From Adhaeretor mobilis (GTDB lineage: Bacteria > Planctomycetota > Planctomycetia > Pirellulales > Lacipirellulaceae), in contig NZ_CP036263.1 in assembly GCF_007741515.1 (NCBI RefSeq), positions 2,295,501 to 2,359,500 of the forward strand: a stretch of DNA of 64,000 nt, read 5' to 3'. Below, one piece after another: positions 16,586-24,717 of the stretch. Each line of letters starts with the position of its first letter. The first letter of the stretch is position 1. Made by a program: the position numbers and the translations under genes. The notes beneath the pieces were generated by a model. It was not told where the DNA came from. It ran no database searches and saw nothing but the letters and a program-made list of their open reading frames with translations.

Positions 16586-17749
16586 CTAAGCTGCCACACG
16601 AGGGGCCAAGCTGCCTGAGAGGTGATCGCAGATACTTCCCGCGATCTCCGAGGCGGCCTGGGGGCGGGCCAGCTCTTGCATTTTGCCGGCCATTCTCCCG
16701 CGCAGCTCTAAATCGCTAAGTAGCGGGCTGAGTTCTCTCGACAAAGCGGAATTCAGCGCACCACCCTGTGAGCTTTCATCAATCATTCGGCTAGCTCCAG
16801 CCGCGGTAAAGACCTTCGCGTTCGCAATCTGGTGATTATCGACCGCCTGCGGATAAGGAACCAACAGTGCGGGCACGTTGGCCAAGGCCAACTCTGCCAG
16901 TGTGGTTCCGCCAGCGCGACACACGACCAAGTCGCTCTCAAAGAGGACCGACGCGATTTCGTCAATGAACGTGACGGCCAGCGCCGAGACTCCTGCAGAT
17001 TCGTATCGAGCTTCAGTGGCTTGCAGTTGTCCTTCGCCTGTTTGGTGGACGATTTGCCAATCGGCGATTTGATCTTTGAGCTTCGAGAGTGCCTTGGGCA
17101 TGTTCTCGTTGAGCGAGCGAGCACCTCCCGCACCGCCGAGAATGACTAGACGCTTGCGTCTGCCGTTGTTCTCTTCTGAGAAGCGTGCCTTGCTCGCTCC
17201 GGAACGTCTGTTCATCTGAGCGTAGAGCTTTTCAAACGCTGGACGCGAGGGGTTACCGGTTACGGTAACGGGTGCCTGTACATGCAGGTGGGGGCGCACT
17301 TCGTCAAATGCCGCACAAACAAGCGCGGCTGAGCGTGAGAGCCAGCGCGTCGTGCGACCGGGAATTGCATTTTGCTCCAGGAGAACCACCGGTATGCCAC
17401 GAGCTACGGCTGAGCGCACCACGGCTGAGCTAGTATATCCGCCCAGCCCTACGACCATCGACACGCGTTGCTCGCGCAACATCCAACGTGCAGCACAGTA
17501 CCCCATGGCATTATCAGTAAGAAATCTCAAAGCCTGTATAGGCGAATGCGGAGTCGGCTGAGCAGGGATCATCGTGTAGTGATAACCGGCGTTCCGTACG
17601 ATGTGGCGTTCGCGTACTTTGCCGGAGCCGGCGAAGGTGATCATCGTCTTGGGAGCACGTCGCTGGAGATGCTCAGCGACTGCCAGGCCAGGAAAGAGGT
17701 GGCCAGCTGCGCCGCCACCGGCGAACAGCACATGAGAATTTGCGGGCAT
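16586..17749 (-). CDS. murG: UDP-N-acetylglucosamine--N-acetylmuramyl-(pentapeptide) pyrophosphoryl-undecaprenol transferase MurG
   Basis: A 387-residue GT-B glycosyltransferase that makes lipid II from lipid I at the inner face of the membrane. The N-terminal nucleotide-like loop reads GGGAAGHLFPGLAVAEHL, slightly altered from the usual G-G-T-G-G-H. VVGLGGYTS, LLEQNAIPGRTTRWL, ILGGAGGARSLN and the donor-site block CRAGGTTLAELALANVPALL with DNHQIANA are well kept. In contrast to the neighbouring MurE and MurF homologues, the gene looks functional. The order murE-like, murF-like, murG on one strand is a remnant of the classic dcw cluster; mraY and ftsW, normally between murF and murG, are absent. 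Confidence 0.93.
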   Translation of the reverse strand: MPANSHVLFAGGGAAGHLFPGLAVAEHLQRRAPKTMITFAGSGKVRERHIVRNAGYHYTMIPAQPTPHSPIQALRFLTDNAMGYCAARWMLREQRVSMVVGLGGYTSSAVVRSAVARGIPVVLLEQNAIPGRTTRWLSRSAALVCAAFDEVRPHLHVQAPVTVTGNPSRPAFEKLYAQMNRRSGASKARFSEENNGRRKRLVILGGAGGARSLNENMPKALSKLKDQIADWQIVHQTGEGQLQATEARYESAGVSALAVTFIDEIASVLFESDLVVCRAGGTTLAELALANVPALLVPYPQAVDNHQIANAKVFTAAGASRMIDESSQGGALNSALSRELSPLLSDLELRGRMAGKMQELARPQAASEIAGSICDHLSGSLAPRVAA

Positions 17750-18110
17750 CGAGGTGTCCTCAGCTCAGGCGGTCTTCAATGCAGTCTTCAAAGCGTTTTC
17801 AGACTTTGGGGAGGCCGGCTCGCGGAGAACGCCCTATCGTGGCGAACTCCGCGACGGCTTGGATCCGCTGGGCGTCAGAACCTAAAGCTCTGACGCCCAG
17901 ACGTAAGCCCCATCGTGAAGCGTTCGCAGGGCAAGCAACTGACCCAGTAGCTGCTCGCTCGCGAAATCTTGTGCTTCTACCCCAGGGAGGGCGGTTTGCT
18001 CGACCCCGCAATCTTACAAACCAACGATGAAGCCCGAAAATTTAATCCTCAATTTCAAGTGTAGGGTTTCTCTTTGTTTTTTTCTTTCCTTGTGATTCGT
18101 AGCGCATGAC
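17750..18110. other. Intergenic region upstream of murG with two hairpins
   Basis: About 360 bases with no credible gene. It contains a 12-bp perfect stem (ctgggcgtcaga at 17868-17879, tctgacgcccag at 17889-17900) and a 7-bp stem (17821-17827 with 17847-17853). In a standard dcw cluster this is where mraY/ftsW would lie; no remnant of either was recognised in any frame. Confidence 0.5.
17868..17900. repeat. Palindromic hairpin
   Basis: Perfect 12-bp arms around a 9-base loop. There is no T-tract beyond either arm, so it is not a textbook terminator. It lies about 120 bases upstream of the murG start on the minus strand. Confidence 0.5.
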
Positions 18111-18629
18111 TCACGCCGCGGCCATCGGCTGCCAAAGTTGTTTCAGCCAACGTTGCAAGGCTTGCGAGGCCACGCTGGAAACTTCATGCAAAAGAATGGC
18201 ATCGCCAGGGGCAAGCCGCTCGGTAAGCACTTGGCAAGCCGTTGCTTGGTCGGTGCAAACGACGACATTACTGAGAAACAATCCTGCGTCCCTCGCTCCC
18301 AGAGCAACTTCCCGTGCGTTGAATCCCGTTGTGAGGAACAGATCGACGGAAGCCTCGGCAGCAAACCGGTGGCCGATTTCTTTCCAGTCACAGTTCGTGT
18401 CGGACGTTTGTTCCGCATGAAGCCAGACGAGACGACGTTGTTGTGCTCCGGCACTTCGGAGCGAGGCTAACGAACGGTCGATCGCTGCTGGAGCATACCC
18501 GCTGGTTTCCACCAGCAAGGTCAGCTCTGACGCAGTCGCTTGCGACAAGTCGTCGTTCAAAATGTATGGGGCCGGACCCTGATTCGCATCCTTGCGAATT
18601 TTTTGAGCCGGCTTCTCAAGCAGATCCAT
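18111..18629 (-). CDS. MurF C-terminal-domain-like protein, lacking the ATPase domains
   Basis: A 172-residue protein that I read as a free-standing C-terminal Mur ligase domain of MurF type. APYILNDDLSQATASELTLLV aligns with the start of that domain (normally with an S-Y-N-A-N-P motif). RRLVWLHAEQTSD replaces the usual V-L-G-D-M-L-E-L segment, and VDLFLTTGFNAREVALGARDAG, then LAPGDAILLHEVSSVASQALQRWL, matches the L-K-P-G-D-x-V-L-V-K-G-S tail. The N-terminal and P-loop domains are absent, so it cannot carry out the ATP-dependent ligation by itself. It sits between the murE-like gene and murG, exactly where murF belongs. A full-length MurF elsewhere is expected if peptidoglycan is made. Confidence 0.6.
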   Translation of the reverse strand: MDLLEKPAQKIRKDANQGPAPYILNDDLSQATASELTLLVETSGYAPAAIDRSLASLRSAGAQQRRLVWLHAEQTSDTNCDWKEIGHRFAAEASVDLFLTTGFNAREVALGARDAGLFLSNVVVCTDQATACQVLTERLAPGDAILLHEVSSVASQALQRWLKQLWQPMAAA

Positions 18630-18736
18630 CTGCTTTCTTTCTTCTTAAAATTGAGCTCGTGAAGTTTTAGCTTGTCTTTTTTCGAATAGCTTATTTCTGA
18701 AACATTTGTTTCTGAAGAGACGCGGACAATAGCGAC

Positions 18737-20290
18737 CTAGCCAACAAGCCGCAACACTGATTCGCCGCGGGCGTAGAGAAGGTCGCGAGCGATATCGACA
18801 TCCGTGGTTTTTTCACCGCCAAAAGCGAGGGCCGGCCCCAAGGAGCTGCCGGCAATCACTACTACGTCGCCCAACTCAGCCGCGGAAACTGCCCACTGAA
18901 TCGCTTCTTGGCGATCCTGGGCAATCTGTGTGTCGGTCTCTTCATCCTTGCGCTGCGGCCAGCTCTCGCTCACCAAGGCAAGCTCTTCAGTGACGATGGC
19001 CACGTCTGCAAGTTTGCAAACGATGTTCTGGATGATCAGATTCTCATTCGTATTGGCGCTTGCTCGATCGCCGAGCACGCAAATGACTTTCCCAGTTGCC
19101 AACTTGCGAGCAGTGCGAAGCGTCGCGAGTAGGGCATCAGGAGTGCTAGCGGCATCGACAAAAACAGGGAAATCTTGCCCACAGTCCACACGTTGCATGC
19201 GGCCTGGGAGCGAAGTGAGAAGCTCAATACCACGGGCGATGTATTCCAATTCCACGCCGTGCGCCATGGCAACGGTCGCTGCGGCAAGGCAGTTTTGGAT
19301 GTGGTGATCGCCAAGGATGCTCGTCCTAACGGCTGCCGATTGACGACCGGCGGTCAGTAGGAATACTTGCTCGCAAGCATTCTGATGGAGCACCTCGGCA
19401 CCGATCTGCGATTGATCACCCAAGCCAAAAAGAAAGCTCGGTCCGCTAGTCTCGGCGAGTAACTGGCAACAAGTTTGATCGTCGCCGTTGACAATCGCAA
19501 CACCATCTTGCGAAAGCAGGTTGAGCAGGCGTCCTTGACCATCGCGACGGTCTTGAGCTGTGTGAAAGGGTCCGTTGGCTGCATCGGCTAGGTTCGTCAA
19601 GCAAATCGTATCGAAATCAATTCCCGCGAGCGAATTTTCAGCGATCATCTCGGCGGAAACTTCCAGCAACAAGTGCGAGCATCCAGCGGCATCGGTGTTT
19701 GCCAACTTGGTCGCTAGAGAGGCCGGAGTGGGTGTGGCGCTCATGGCCGGACCTCGCGCCATGCCGTCGTAGGTTTTGAAACCGCTCATGACGCCTACGT
19801 CTTTGCCGGCGGCATGAAAGATGGATTCTAGCAATGCGATGGTGGTCGATTTGCCAACTCCACCGCTCACGCCGATAACTTTCAGATGGTGCGAAGGATT
19901 GCCAACGAGTGCTTGGCACACTTCGCTGTAAGCAACACGGCTATCTTCGACTTCGTAGACGGGAACTTTGAACACAGGGACTAAACGCTCGCAGACGACG
20001 GCAATCGCACCGCGAGCAACCGCTTCGCGAGCATCTTCGTGGCCATCTTGCTCGCCATTGTCCAGAGCGACAAACACATCGCCTGGCTTCACGTGACGCC
20101 AGTCGCTGGTGCAACCTTTTACGTGCGTGCCAGCTTGGCCTGTGAGTTTGGCCTCAGGGAACAGGCCATCCAGCGAAATGCCGACTTGCCGGCGCGAGCC
20201 ACATTCGCCCGTGAGCTCGTGTTTGGCGGCCCCAGCAGATAAGCCGCTGGAAAGAATCTGAGAGTCGTTCTTCTGAGCCTTGAAAGACAT
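18737..20290 (-). CDS. MurE-like Mur ligase with degenerate active site
   Basis: A 517-residue homologue of UDP-MurNAc-tripeptide synthetase; AAGGAGG eight bases upstream fixes the start. All three Mur ligase domains can be followed, but key motifs have changed. The P-loop is GVSGGVGKSTT (140-150) in place of G-V-T-G-T-N-G-K-T-T. EVSAEMI (210-216) replaces E-V-S-S-H-A-L. TNLADAANGPFH (232-243) lacks the usual D-H-L-D. GQGRLL (251-256) lacks the carbamylated-Lys position. VDAASTPDAL (378-387) replaces D-Y-A-H-T-P-D-A-L, and no D-N-P-R motif follows. LPGRMQRVD is retained. The fold seems kept while catalysis is probably lost or altered. The reading frame is intact, so a selected non-catalytic role is possible. 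Confidence 0.8.
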   Translation of the reverse strand: MSFKAQKNDSQILSSGLSAGAAKHELTGECGSRRQVGISLDGLFPEAKLTGQAGTHVKGCTSDWRHVKPGDVFVALDNGEQDGHEDAREAVARGAIAVVCERLVPVFKVPVYEVEDSRVAYSEVCQALVGNPSHHLKVIGVSGGVGKSTTIALLESIFHAAGKDVGVMSGFKTYDGMARGPAMSATPTPASLATKLANTDAAGCSHLLLEVSAEMIAENSLAGIDFDTICLTNLADAANGPFHTAQDRRDGQGRLLNLLSQDGVAIVNGDDQTCCQLLAETSGPSFLFGLGDQSQIGAEVLHQNACEQVFLLTAGRQSAAVRTSILGDHHIQNCLAAATVAMAHGVELEYIARGIELLTSLPGRMQRVDCGQDFPVFVDAASTPDALLATLRTARKLATGKVICVLGDRASANTNENLIIQNIVCKLADVAIVTEELALVSESWPQRKDEETDTQIAQDRQEAIQWAVSAAELGDVVVIAGSSLGPALAFGGEKTTDVDIARDLLYARGESVLRLVG

Positions 20291-20662
20291 AGCACCAGGC
20301 CTCCTTGCCTGAGACGAATCGACAGCTTCAATAGGGACAGAGCCCTTGCGGGTTGGAACTGTGATTCATCATCTTGGTTCGCGACGCGAAAATCCGTTTT
20401 CACGTCCTATCTTGCAGAGCAAAACAGCTTCCTAGCTGTTGTCCCCAGGGCCATTCCCAGAGGGACCTGCTCAACAAGAGCGGACGCAGTTGAATCCTTC
20501 TGAAAGGGTGAGTCAAGACGAGATTCCACAGAAAGTGGAAAGGGGGAATGCGAAAGGGAATGCATGCTGTTTGTCTGCACTATGGACACGGTCTAGTCGC
20601 GAGTCGAGAATGGAGTGCTGGAGTATTCCCCTTTCCACATCCCCCTTTCGCCTTATCTGACA
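20291..20662. other. Divergent intergenic region with inverted repeat
   Basis: About 370 bases between the divergent murE-like and HTH-EIIA genes. It includes the minus-strand ribosome-binding site of the murE-like gene and an inverted repeat (gtggaaagggg at 20535-20545 with cccctttccac at 20628-20638), extendable by three bases with a one-base slip. No gene is seen. Confidence 0.5.
20535..20638. repeat. Inverted-repeat element upstream of the HTH-EIIA gene
   Basis: Arms of 11 bp match perfectly and enclose about 80 bases without coding potential. The purine-rich left and pyrimidine-rich right arm recall the elements placed after deoC, ispG, ade and hslV, but this one lies in a promoter region. 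Confidence 0.5.
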
Positions 20663-21364
20663 ATGGAAGATTTCGACCTTGCTAGCTTAGCTGCCTACTT
20701 ACACCAAATGCCAGCACAGATAGCAAGACTGGCCGAGCGCGGTAAGCTGCCGGGGCGACGCGTAGGCGGTGAGTGGGTTTTCTCTCGTCCGGAGATCCAC
20801 CATTGGTTGGAAGATCGCATCGGCGTATCTGACGATGAGGAGCTCGCCGGCATTGAGACAAATCTCGAACGAGCCGACAAAACCGGTGTGGAAGTCACGC
20901 TAGGCGAGTTGCTACCCCTCGAGGCAATCGCTATCCCGCTGCAAGCCCGCACGCGCAGGAAAGTGATCACGGCGATGTGTAATCTTGCGGCCGATACAGG
21001 CATGCTGTGGGATCCTGAGAAAATGGCCGAGGCGGTAACAGCTCGTGAGAATCTCCAATCGACGGCCCTCGATATTGGCGTCGCGCTGTTGCATCCGCGA
21101 CGCCCTCAAGCTTCGATTCTAAGCCAAGCGGTTGTGAGCTTAGGGATTACCGCGGCAGGAATCCCCTTCGGCGGATCGCATGGCCAGTTGACGGATGTGT
21201 TTTTCTTGCTTGGCTCGACTAGCGATCAGGAGCATTTGCGCCTGCTCGCCCGGCTCAGTCGCGTGATTAGTGACCCGGATTTACTGGCCGAACTTCGCGC
21301 TGCCGATGATCCCCAAAAGGCCCGAAGGTTGATCACCGATCGTGACTTGCAGTTGAGCGAATGA
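20663..21364 (+). CDS. Excisionase-type HTH fused to a PTS EIIA(Ntr)-like domain
   Basis: I choose the ATG at 20663 (MEDFDLASLAAYL), because the helix-turn-helix begins at once; a GTG at 20615 would add 16 unrelated residues. Residues 1-55 (LAAYLHQMPAQIARLAERGKLPGRRVGGEWVFSRPEIHHWL) form a MerR/excisionase-like DNA-binding fold. The rest is an EIIA-Ntr/mannitol-type domain with the phospho-histidine context GVALLHPRRP and the ending GITAAGIPFGG. Phospho-relay control of a DNA-binding or partner-binding module is the natural inference. Its stop overlaps the start of the next gene by four bases (ATGA), implying translational coupling. Confidence 0.8.
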   Translation: MEDFDLASLAAYLHQMPAQIARLAERGKLPGRRVGGEWVFSRPEIHHWLEDRIGVSDDEELAGIETNLERADKTGVEVTLGELLPLEAIAIPLQARTRRKVITAMCNLAADTGMLWDPEKMAEAVTARENLQSTALDIGVALLHPRRPQASILSQAVVSLGITAAGIPFGGSHGQLTDVFFLLGSTSDQEHLRLLARLSRVISDPDLLAELRAADDPQKARRLITDRDLQLSE

Positions 21365-22233
21365 ACAGTTCACCTCCAAACGCTGCTGTTAGCGTGATGC
21401 TCGTTGGTGATTGGTCACAAGGCGAATTCGCAACGCTACGCGAACAACTTCCAGCTAGTTCTCTCTGGCTCCAGGCCAACAGCTTAGCTGATGCGTTGGA
21501 TGCCATTGCTCCAGCCGCGGACGCAGTTGAATCACTGCCAGTCGAGCAATCGCCACCCGAGCTCGCACTGGTCGCTATGCCGCGGCCCGGCAGCGCTCGG
21601 CAGAGCGAGGTCGATGCACTCCAACACGCATCCCCGCTGACGCGCATCGTGACGATTGCCGGTACATGGTGCGAGGGGGAGCTGCGCACCGGCCGGCCGC
21701 TTACCGGAGTGATTCGCCTCTACTGGTACGAGCTTGCCGCTTGGTGGCACTCAGCCCTAGAGTGCCTTGCCAAGGGCGCCAGTCCACCTTGGTCGGTGGC
21801 TTTGGGCGATGTGAGAGCTGGGCAAAATATCGCAGAAACTCTGTACAATGATCCGCTGACGTATCGTGAAGTCATCATCGATGCCGTGGACTATTCCGTC
21901 TTTACGGCATTGGAAACCGCATTGACGCCGTTGCACTTTACTTGCCATTGGGAGCCGCGGCACCGCCCTGAATTGTGGAGGGAATCTGACGAGACCCCCA
22001 GCCGTGTTGCGATTTGGGATGGAAGCCAGCTCGATAGGCTTGAACTAGAGAACTTGCAAACCTTCGCTCAGCGAATGAGGCAACGGAACGCGCCCCTAGT
22101 TGCCCTGCTCGACTTTCCACGGGCGGAGCATATTGAGATTGCAGCGAGTATCGGAGTGACGGAAGTACTGGCCAAGCCGTACCAGGTGGCAGCGCTGGTT
22201 GCGTTGCTGCAGCGGCCCAATCCATTGACTTAG
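21361..22233 (+). CDS. Hypothetical protein with two receiver-like domains
   Basis: A 290-residue cytoplasmic protein, translationally coupled to the HTH-EIIA gene. The first half (VSVMLVGDWSQGEFATLREQL ... LALVAMPRPG ... LTRIVTIAGTWCEGE) has the strand-helix rhythm of a response-regulator receiver, but the phospho-acceptor Asp is not at the end of its third strand. The second half (RVAIWDGSQLD ... APLVALLDFPRAEHIEIAASIGVTEVLAKPYQVAALVALL) is closer: it keeps an Asp after the strand and the Lys-Pro of the last strand. No output domain is present. With the upstream EIIA protein it could form a small signalling module; that is inference. Confidence 0.5.
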   Translation: MNSSPPNAAVSVMLVGDWSQGEFATLREQLPASSLWLQANSLADALDAIAPAADAVESLPVEQSPPELALVAMPRPGSARQSEVDALQHASPLTRIVTIAGTWCEGELRTGRPLTGVIRLYWYELAAWWHSALECLAKGASPPWSVALGDVRAGQNIAETLYNDPLTYREVIIDAVDYSVFTALETALTPLHFTCHWEPRHRPELWRESDETPSRVAIWDGSQLDRLELENLQTFAQRMRQRNAPLVALLDFPRAEHIEIAASIGVTEVLAKPYQVAALVALLQRPNPLT

Positions 22234-22385
22234 GCCATTGGCTTAGTCCGGCTTGCAATCTTTCGTAGCGTCCTACTAATCGCAACCCGACGCGTAAGCG
22301 AGGGAGAATCCTGAAAGAGACAAAATAGCGGAGCCTAGTAAATTCTTACGAGCGGAGCTGATGGTTTACGGGAGTCAAGACAAGC

Positions 22386-23147
22386 TCACTCCAGCCAATT
22401 AAGCTCCGTCCTGATAATCACGCGCCGCCAGCTGTCCTCGAAAACGGGCCAGGCACGAACGCTTTCCAATTCATCTGGCAAGCAACTCGATTCCACGCGA
22501 ATGGTCTTGCCGCGATTGTGACACATCGCTTGAGCTTCGACTTCGGCACGAAGTAACTCACACGGCACGCCGACGCGGTTTCCGCGCCGCCAGGTAAGTT
22601 CCCCTTGATCGAAAACGCTAATCATGACCGCCGCCGACATGTCGAGCATCCGTCGGGCTATAAGCTCGTGACTGGCGGTGTAGTAAAGCTTCTTCAGTTC
22701 CAAGAGTTCCCAATCGTGCGCACTACCATCGTGGCGATACCACTGGAGCGGCAAGAGCAAACTGGTAGCGAGACGATTGGCAAGCGATTCGCGGGCTGCG
22801 GGAAGCGCATCGGCGGGGTCTGCCGCCAACTGCTCGAACACCTCCACAGCCAGGTGCTCCCCAATCTCGTGAGCAACGGCCCATTGCCGGCGCTCGGGTC
22901 GCGGGTCGTCTGCCAGTAGGATGACGCCCTGGGACGAGCCATCTCGCGACAAGGTTGCCGCGGGGCCAACTTCTACCATGCGCGCACGCGAAGCGGCCGA
23001 ATTATCACGCAGGATGGTGAGCCCCAGTCGCTGCGCAACAACAAACGCGTCAATCGGAGGGCCGACGACATCAGCAAACGCCAACGTTTCCCGAACGATC
23101 TGCTCAATCGCTTCGGTCAGCTGCTCGTGATGGATTTCAGGGAGCAT
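22386..23147 (-). CDS. ImmA/IrrE-type (DUF955) metallopeptidase-like protein
   Basis: A 253-residue protein. RRQWAVAHEIGEHLA (residues about 87-100) matches the zinc-peptidase helix of ImmA/IrrE proteins, and ESLANRLATSLLLPLQWY the conserved A-N-x-x-A-x-x-L-L-M-P helix. The N-terminal DAFVVAQRLGLTIL is also typical. The motif reads H-E-I-G-E-H, so the usual H-E-x-x-H has a Glu at the fifth position and the His one place later; zinc binding may be altered. Family members cleave repressors in response to stress or mobile elements. No repressor gene lies next to it. The start is the ATG at 23147. Confidence 0.72.
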   Translation of the reverse strand: MLPEIHHEQLTEAIEQIVRETLAFADVVGPPIDAFVVAQRLGLTILRDNSAASRARMVEVGPAATLSRDGSSQGVILLADDPRPERRQWAVAHEIGEHLAVEVFEQLAADPADALPAARESLANRLATSLLLPLQWYRHDGSAHDWELLELKKLYYTASHELIARRMLDMSAAVMISVFDQGELTWRRGNRVGVPCELLRAEVEAQAMCHNRGKTIRVESSCLPDELESVRAWPVFEDSWRRVIIRTELNWLE

Positions 23148-23370
23148 GAGGGGGAGTTGCGGAGTGCGGCAATGAACATGCGTATACTACATTCAGCCTG
23201 CCTCCTGATGCAAGAGAAACTTCACAATCATTCCAAATCCCCTCCGAGAGACATCGATTGATATGAGGCAAAGACTACTGACACGCCTATCTGCTTGAAC
23301 GGAGTCGCGTGGAACGTATGCGAGTGTAGGTGTCCGCTAGATTACCCAGCGCCGAGGGTCTATTTTGTAT

Positions 23371-23401
23371 TTCCCCAATCAAGCCGTACTTCATTGGGGA
23401 A
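23371..23401. repeat. Inverted repeat upstream of the UDG-like gene
   Basis: ttccccaat at 23371-23379 and attggggaa at 23393-23401 are perfect 9-bp arms 13 bases apart, 27 bases before the next gene. It could be an operator or a hairpin; nothing decides between them. Confidence 0.4.
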
Positions 23402-23427
23402 TTTCCAATGAATAACAAGTTATTTGG

Positions 23428-24057
23428 ATGAGAGATGGCGCCCCACTGACTCCCGATTTTGTGACGAGGGCAATAGTGACTCGAGAGCAGTTCGACATGA
23501 TCAAGGAGAAGCACGGTCAGTACGCCAGCTGGGCCGTATGGGCTGCGGCTGGCGATACCGCCACGTCAAACATCGGGGATATCGGCGTCCTTGATCCTGC
23601 GCGGAACCCTACGCTCCTCGCGGCGTTGAATCCTAAGGTAGTGATGCTTGGCCTCAATATCTCACGACCCGTCCTCGAGCCTCTAAGCAACTTCCACGAC
23701 AAGAAAGCCCAGGCAAAGGACTTCAAGATCCGACATGCCTTCACGGGGACGCGCTTCTACGGTGCCTACATGACGGATGTGCTCAAGTTCTTTGTAGAGG
23801 TTGAGTCATCGAAAGTCATGTCGACCGTGCGCAAGCGCCCCGACATACTGCAAGACAGTGCAGCGATACTGCGTGAAGAGTTTCGGGACCTCGGTGTGTC
23901 TCAGCCCGAGCTCATTGCGTTTGGCGGCTATGCCGCAAGCCTCGCCAAAAAGGTACTCAGTCCAACAGACTACTCAAGCCTAGTGCGAGTAACTCACTAC
24001 AGTCACTTCGTGGGACAAGACAACTACAGAAGCGAGGTTCTTTCGCAATGTTCGTGA
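23428..24057 (+). CDS. Uncharacterised protein, possibly uracil-DNA-glycosylase-fold
   Basis: A 209-residue protein I do not firmly recognise. PKVVMLGLNISRP near residue 70 resembles motif 1 of the uracil-DNA glycosylase superfamily (G-L-N-P-S). IRHAFTGTRFYGAYMTDVLKFF near 110, PELIAFGGYAAS near 165 and VRVTHYSHFV near 190 parallel the later strands and the His-Ser motif of that fold. Catalysis on uracil is not implied; many distant members are unstudied. An in-frame ATG at 23497 gives a shorter version and no ribosome-binding site decides. It stands alone between an ImmA/IrrE-like gene and a PEP-CTERM gene, in an accessory zone. Confidence 0.45.
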   Translation: MRDGAPLTPDFVTRAIVTREQFDMIKEKHGQYASWAVWAAAGDTATSNIGDIGVLDPARNPTLLAALNPKVVMLGLNISRPVLEPLSNFHDKKAQAKDFKIRHAFTGTRFYGAYMTDVLKFFVEVESSKVMSTVRKRPDILQDSAAILREEFRDLGVSQPELIAFGGYAASLAKKVLSPTDYSSLVRVTHYSHFVGQDNYRSEVLSQCS

Positions 24058-24087
24058 TTGATGTTGCAAGTTTCATGCGGCCGTCTA

Positions 24088-24200
24088 ACGAAGCGTTGCA
24101 CCTTATCTTTGAATCCTCATGTCTTACGAATTTCTTGGGGTAGCTCTACCCACGGCTCCACTCTGCGAGACTATTCCCTACAGAACAGCTTTGCAGACGT
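24088..24200 (+). repeat. Imperfect direct repeat, copy 1
   Basis: About 110 bases starting at gttgcacc/atctttgaatcctca are similar (roughly three quarters identical by eye, with small gaps) to 25938-26045, in the same orientation. Between the copies lies one PEP-CTERM gene. It contains no coding region. Confidence 0.6.
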
Positions 24201-24717
24201 CTCGTTTTTCGATTTCGCGATTTCGCTAACCGTCGTTCGTGCGGTCGGGCTTTCTCACCTCAGACGCTAAGAAGGACGCGATATCTCGCCCAGGTCGATG
24301 CCAGAACGGTGTTCGCTCAGGTCCCAGCTGGTTGCCGTCGTTACTCTCAATCGAATTCTATTTAGGCGAACGAACTCTTCTAGATGTCAACAAATACCAA
24401 CGTACTTCAAAGACCTCGACAAACTTGCTCATTTCCTAACTTTTTCGCCTATTTTCAACGGCCTGTGGGCTGATCGCCTCACTTGATTAGCACTCACGAG
24501 TCTCCTGATTTATACCGGAATAGACCGACTGCAGAACTTTTGCCAGCTGAGAAGGTTTGGCCGATGGGGGCAAATGAAGAATCTGGGAAAAAAAGCTTGA
24601 CTCTCATTACCGGAGCGAATATTTTCAAGAAAGTTGGAGTCGAGGCACCCGAAAGATGGTTTCACTTTTCTGCTCTTCGAGCAAGCCGTAACCGATCAGT
24701 CACAGGGATCCACGATC
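24201..24717. other. Non-coding stretch before the PEP-CTERM gene
   Basis: About 520 bases with only short, unconvincing reading frames. It presumably holds the promoter of the gene at 24718. No hairpin or known RNA was recognised. Confidence 0.45.
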
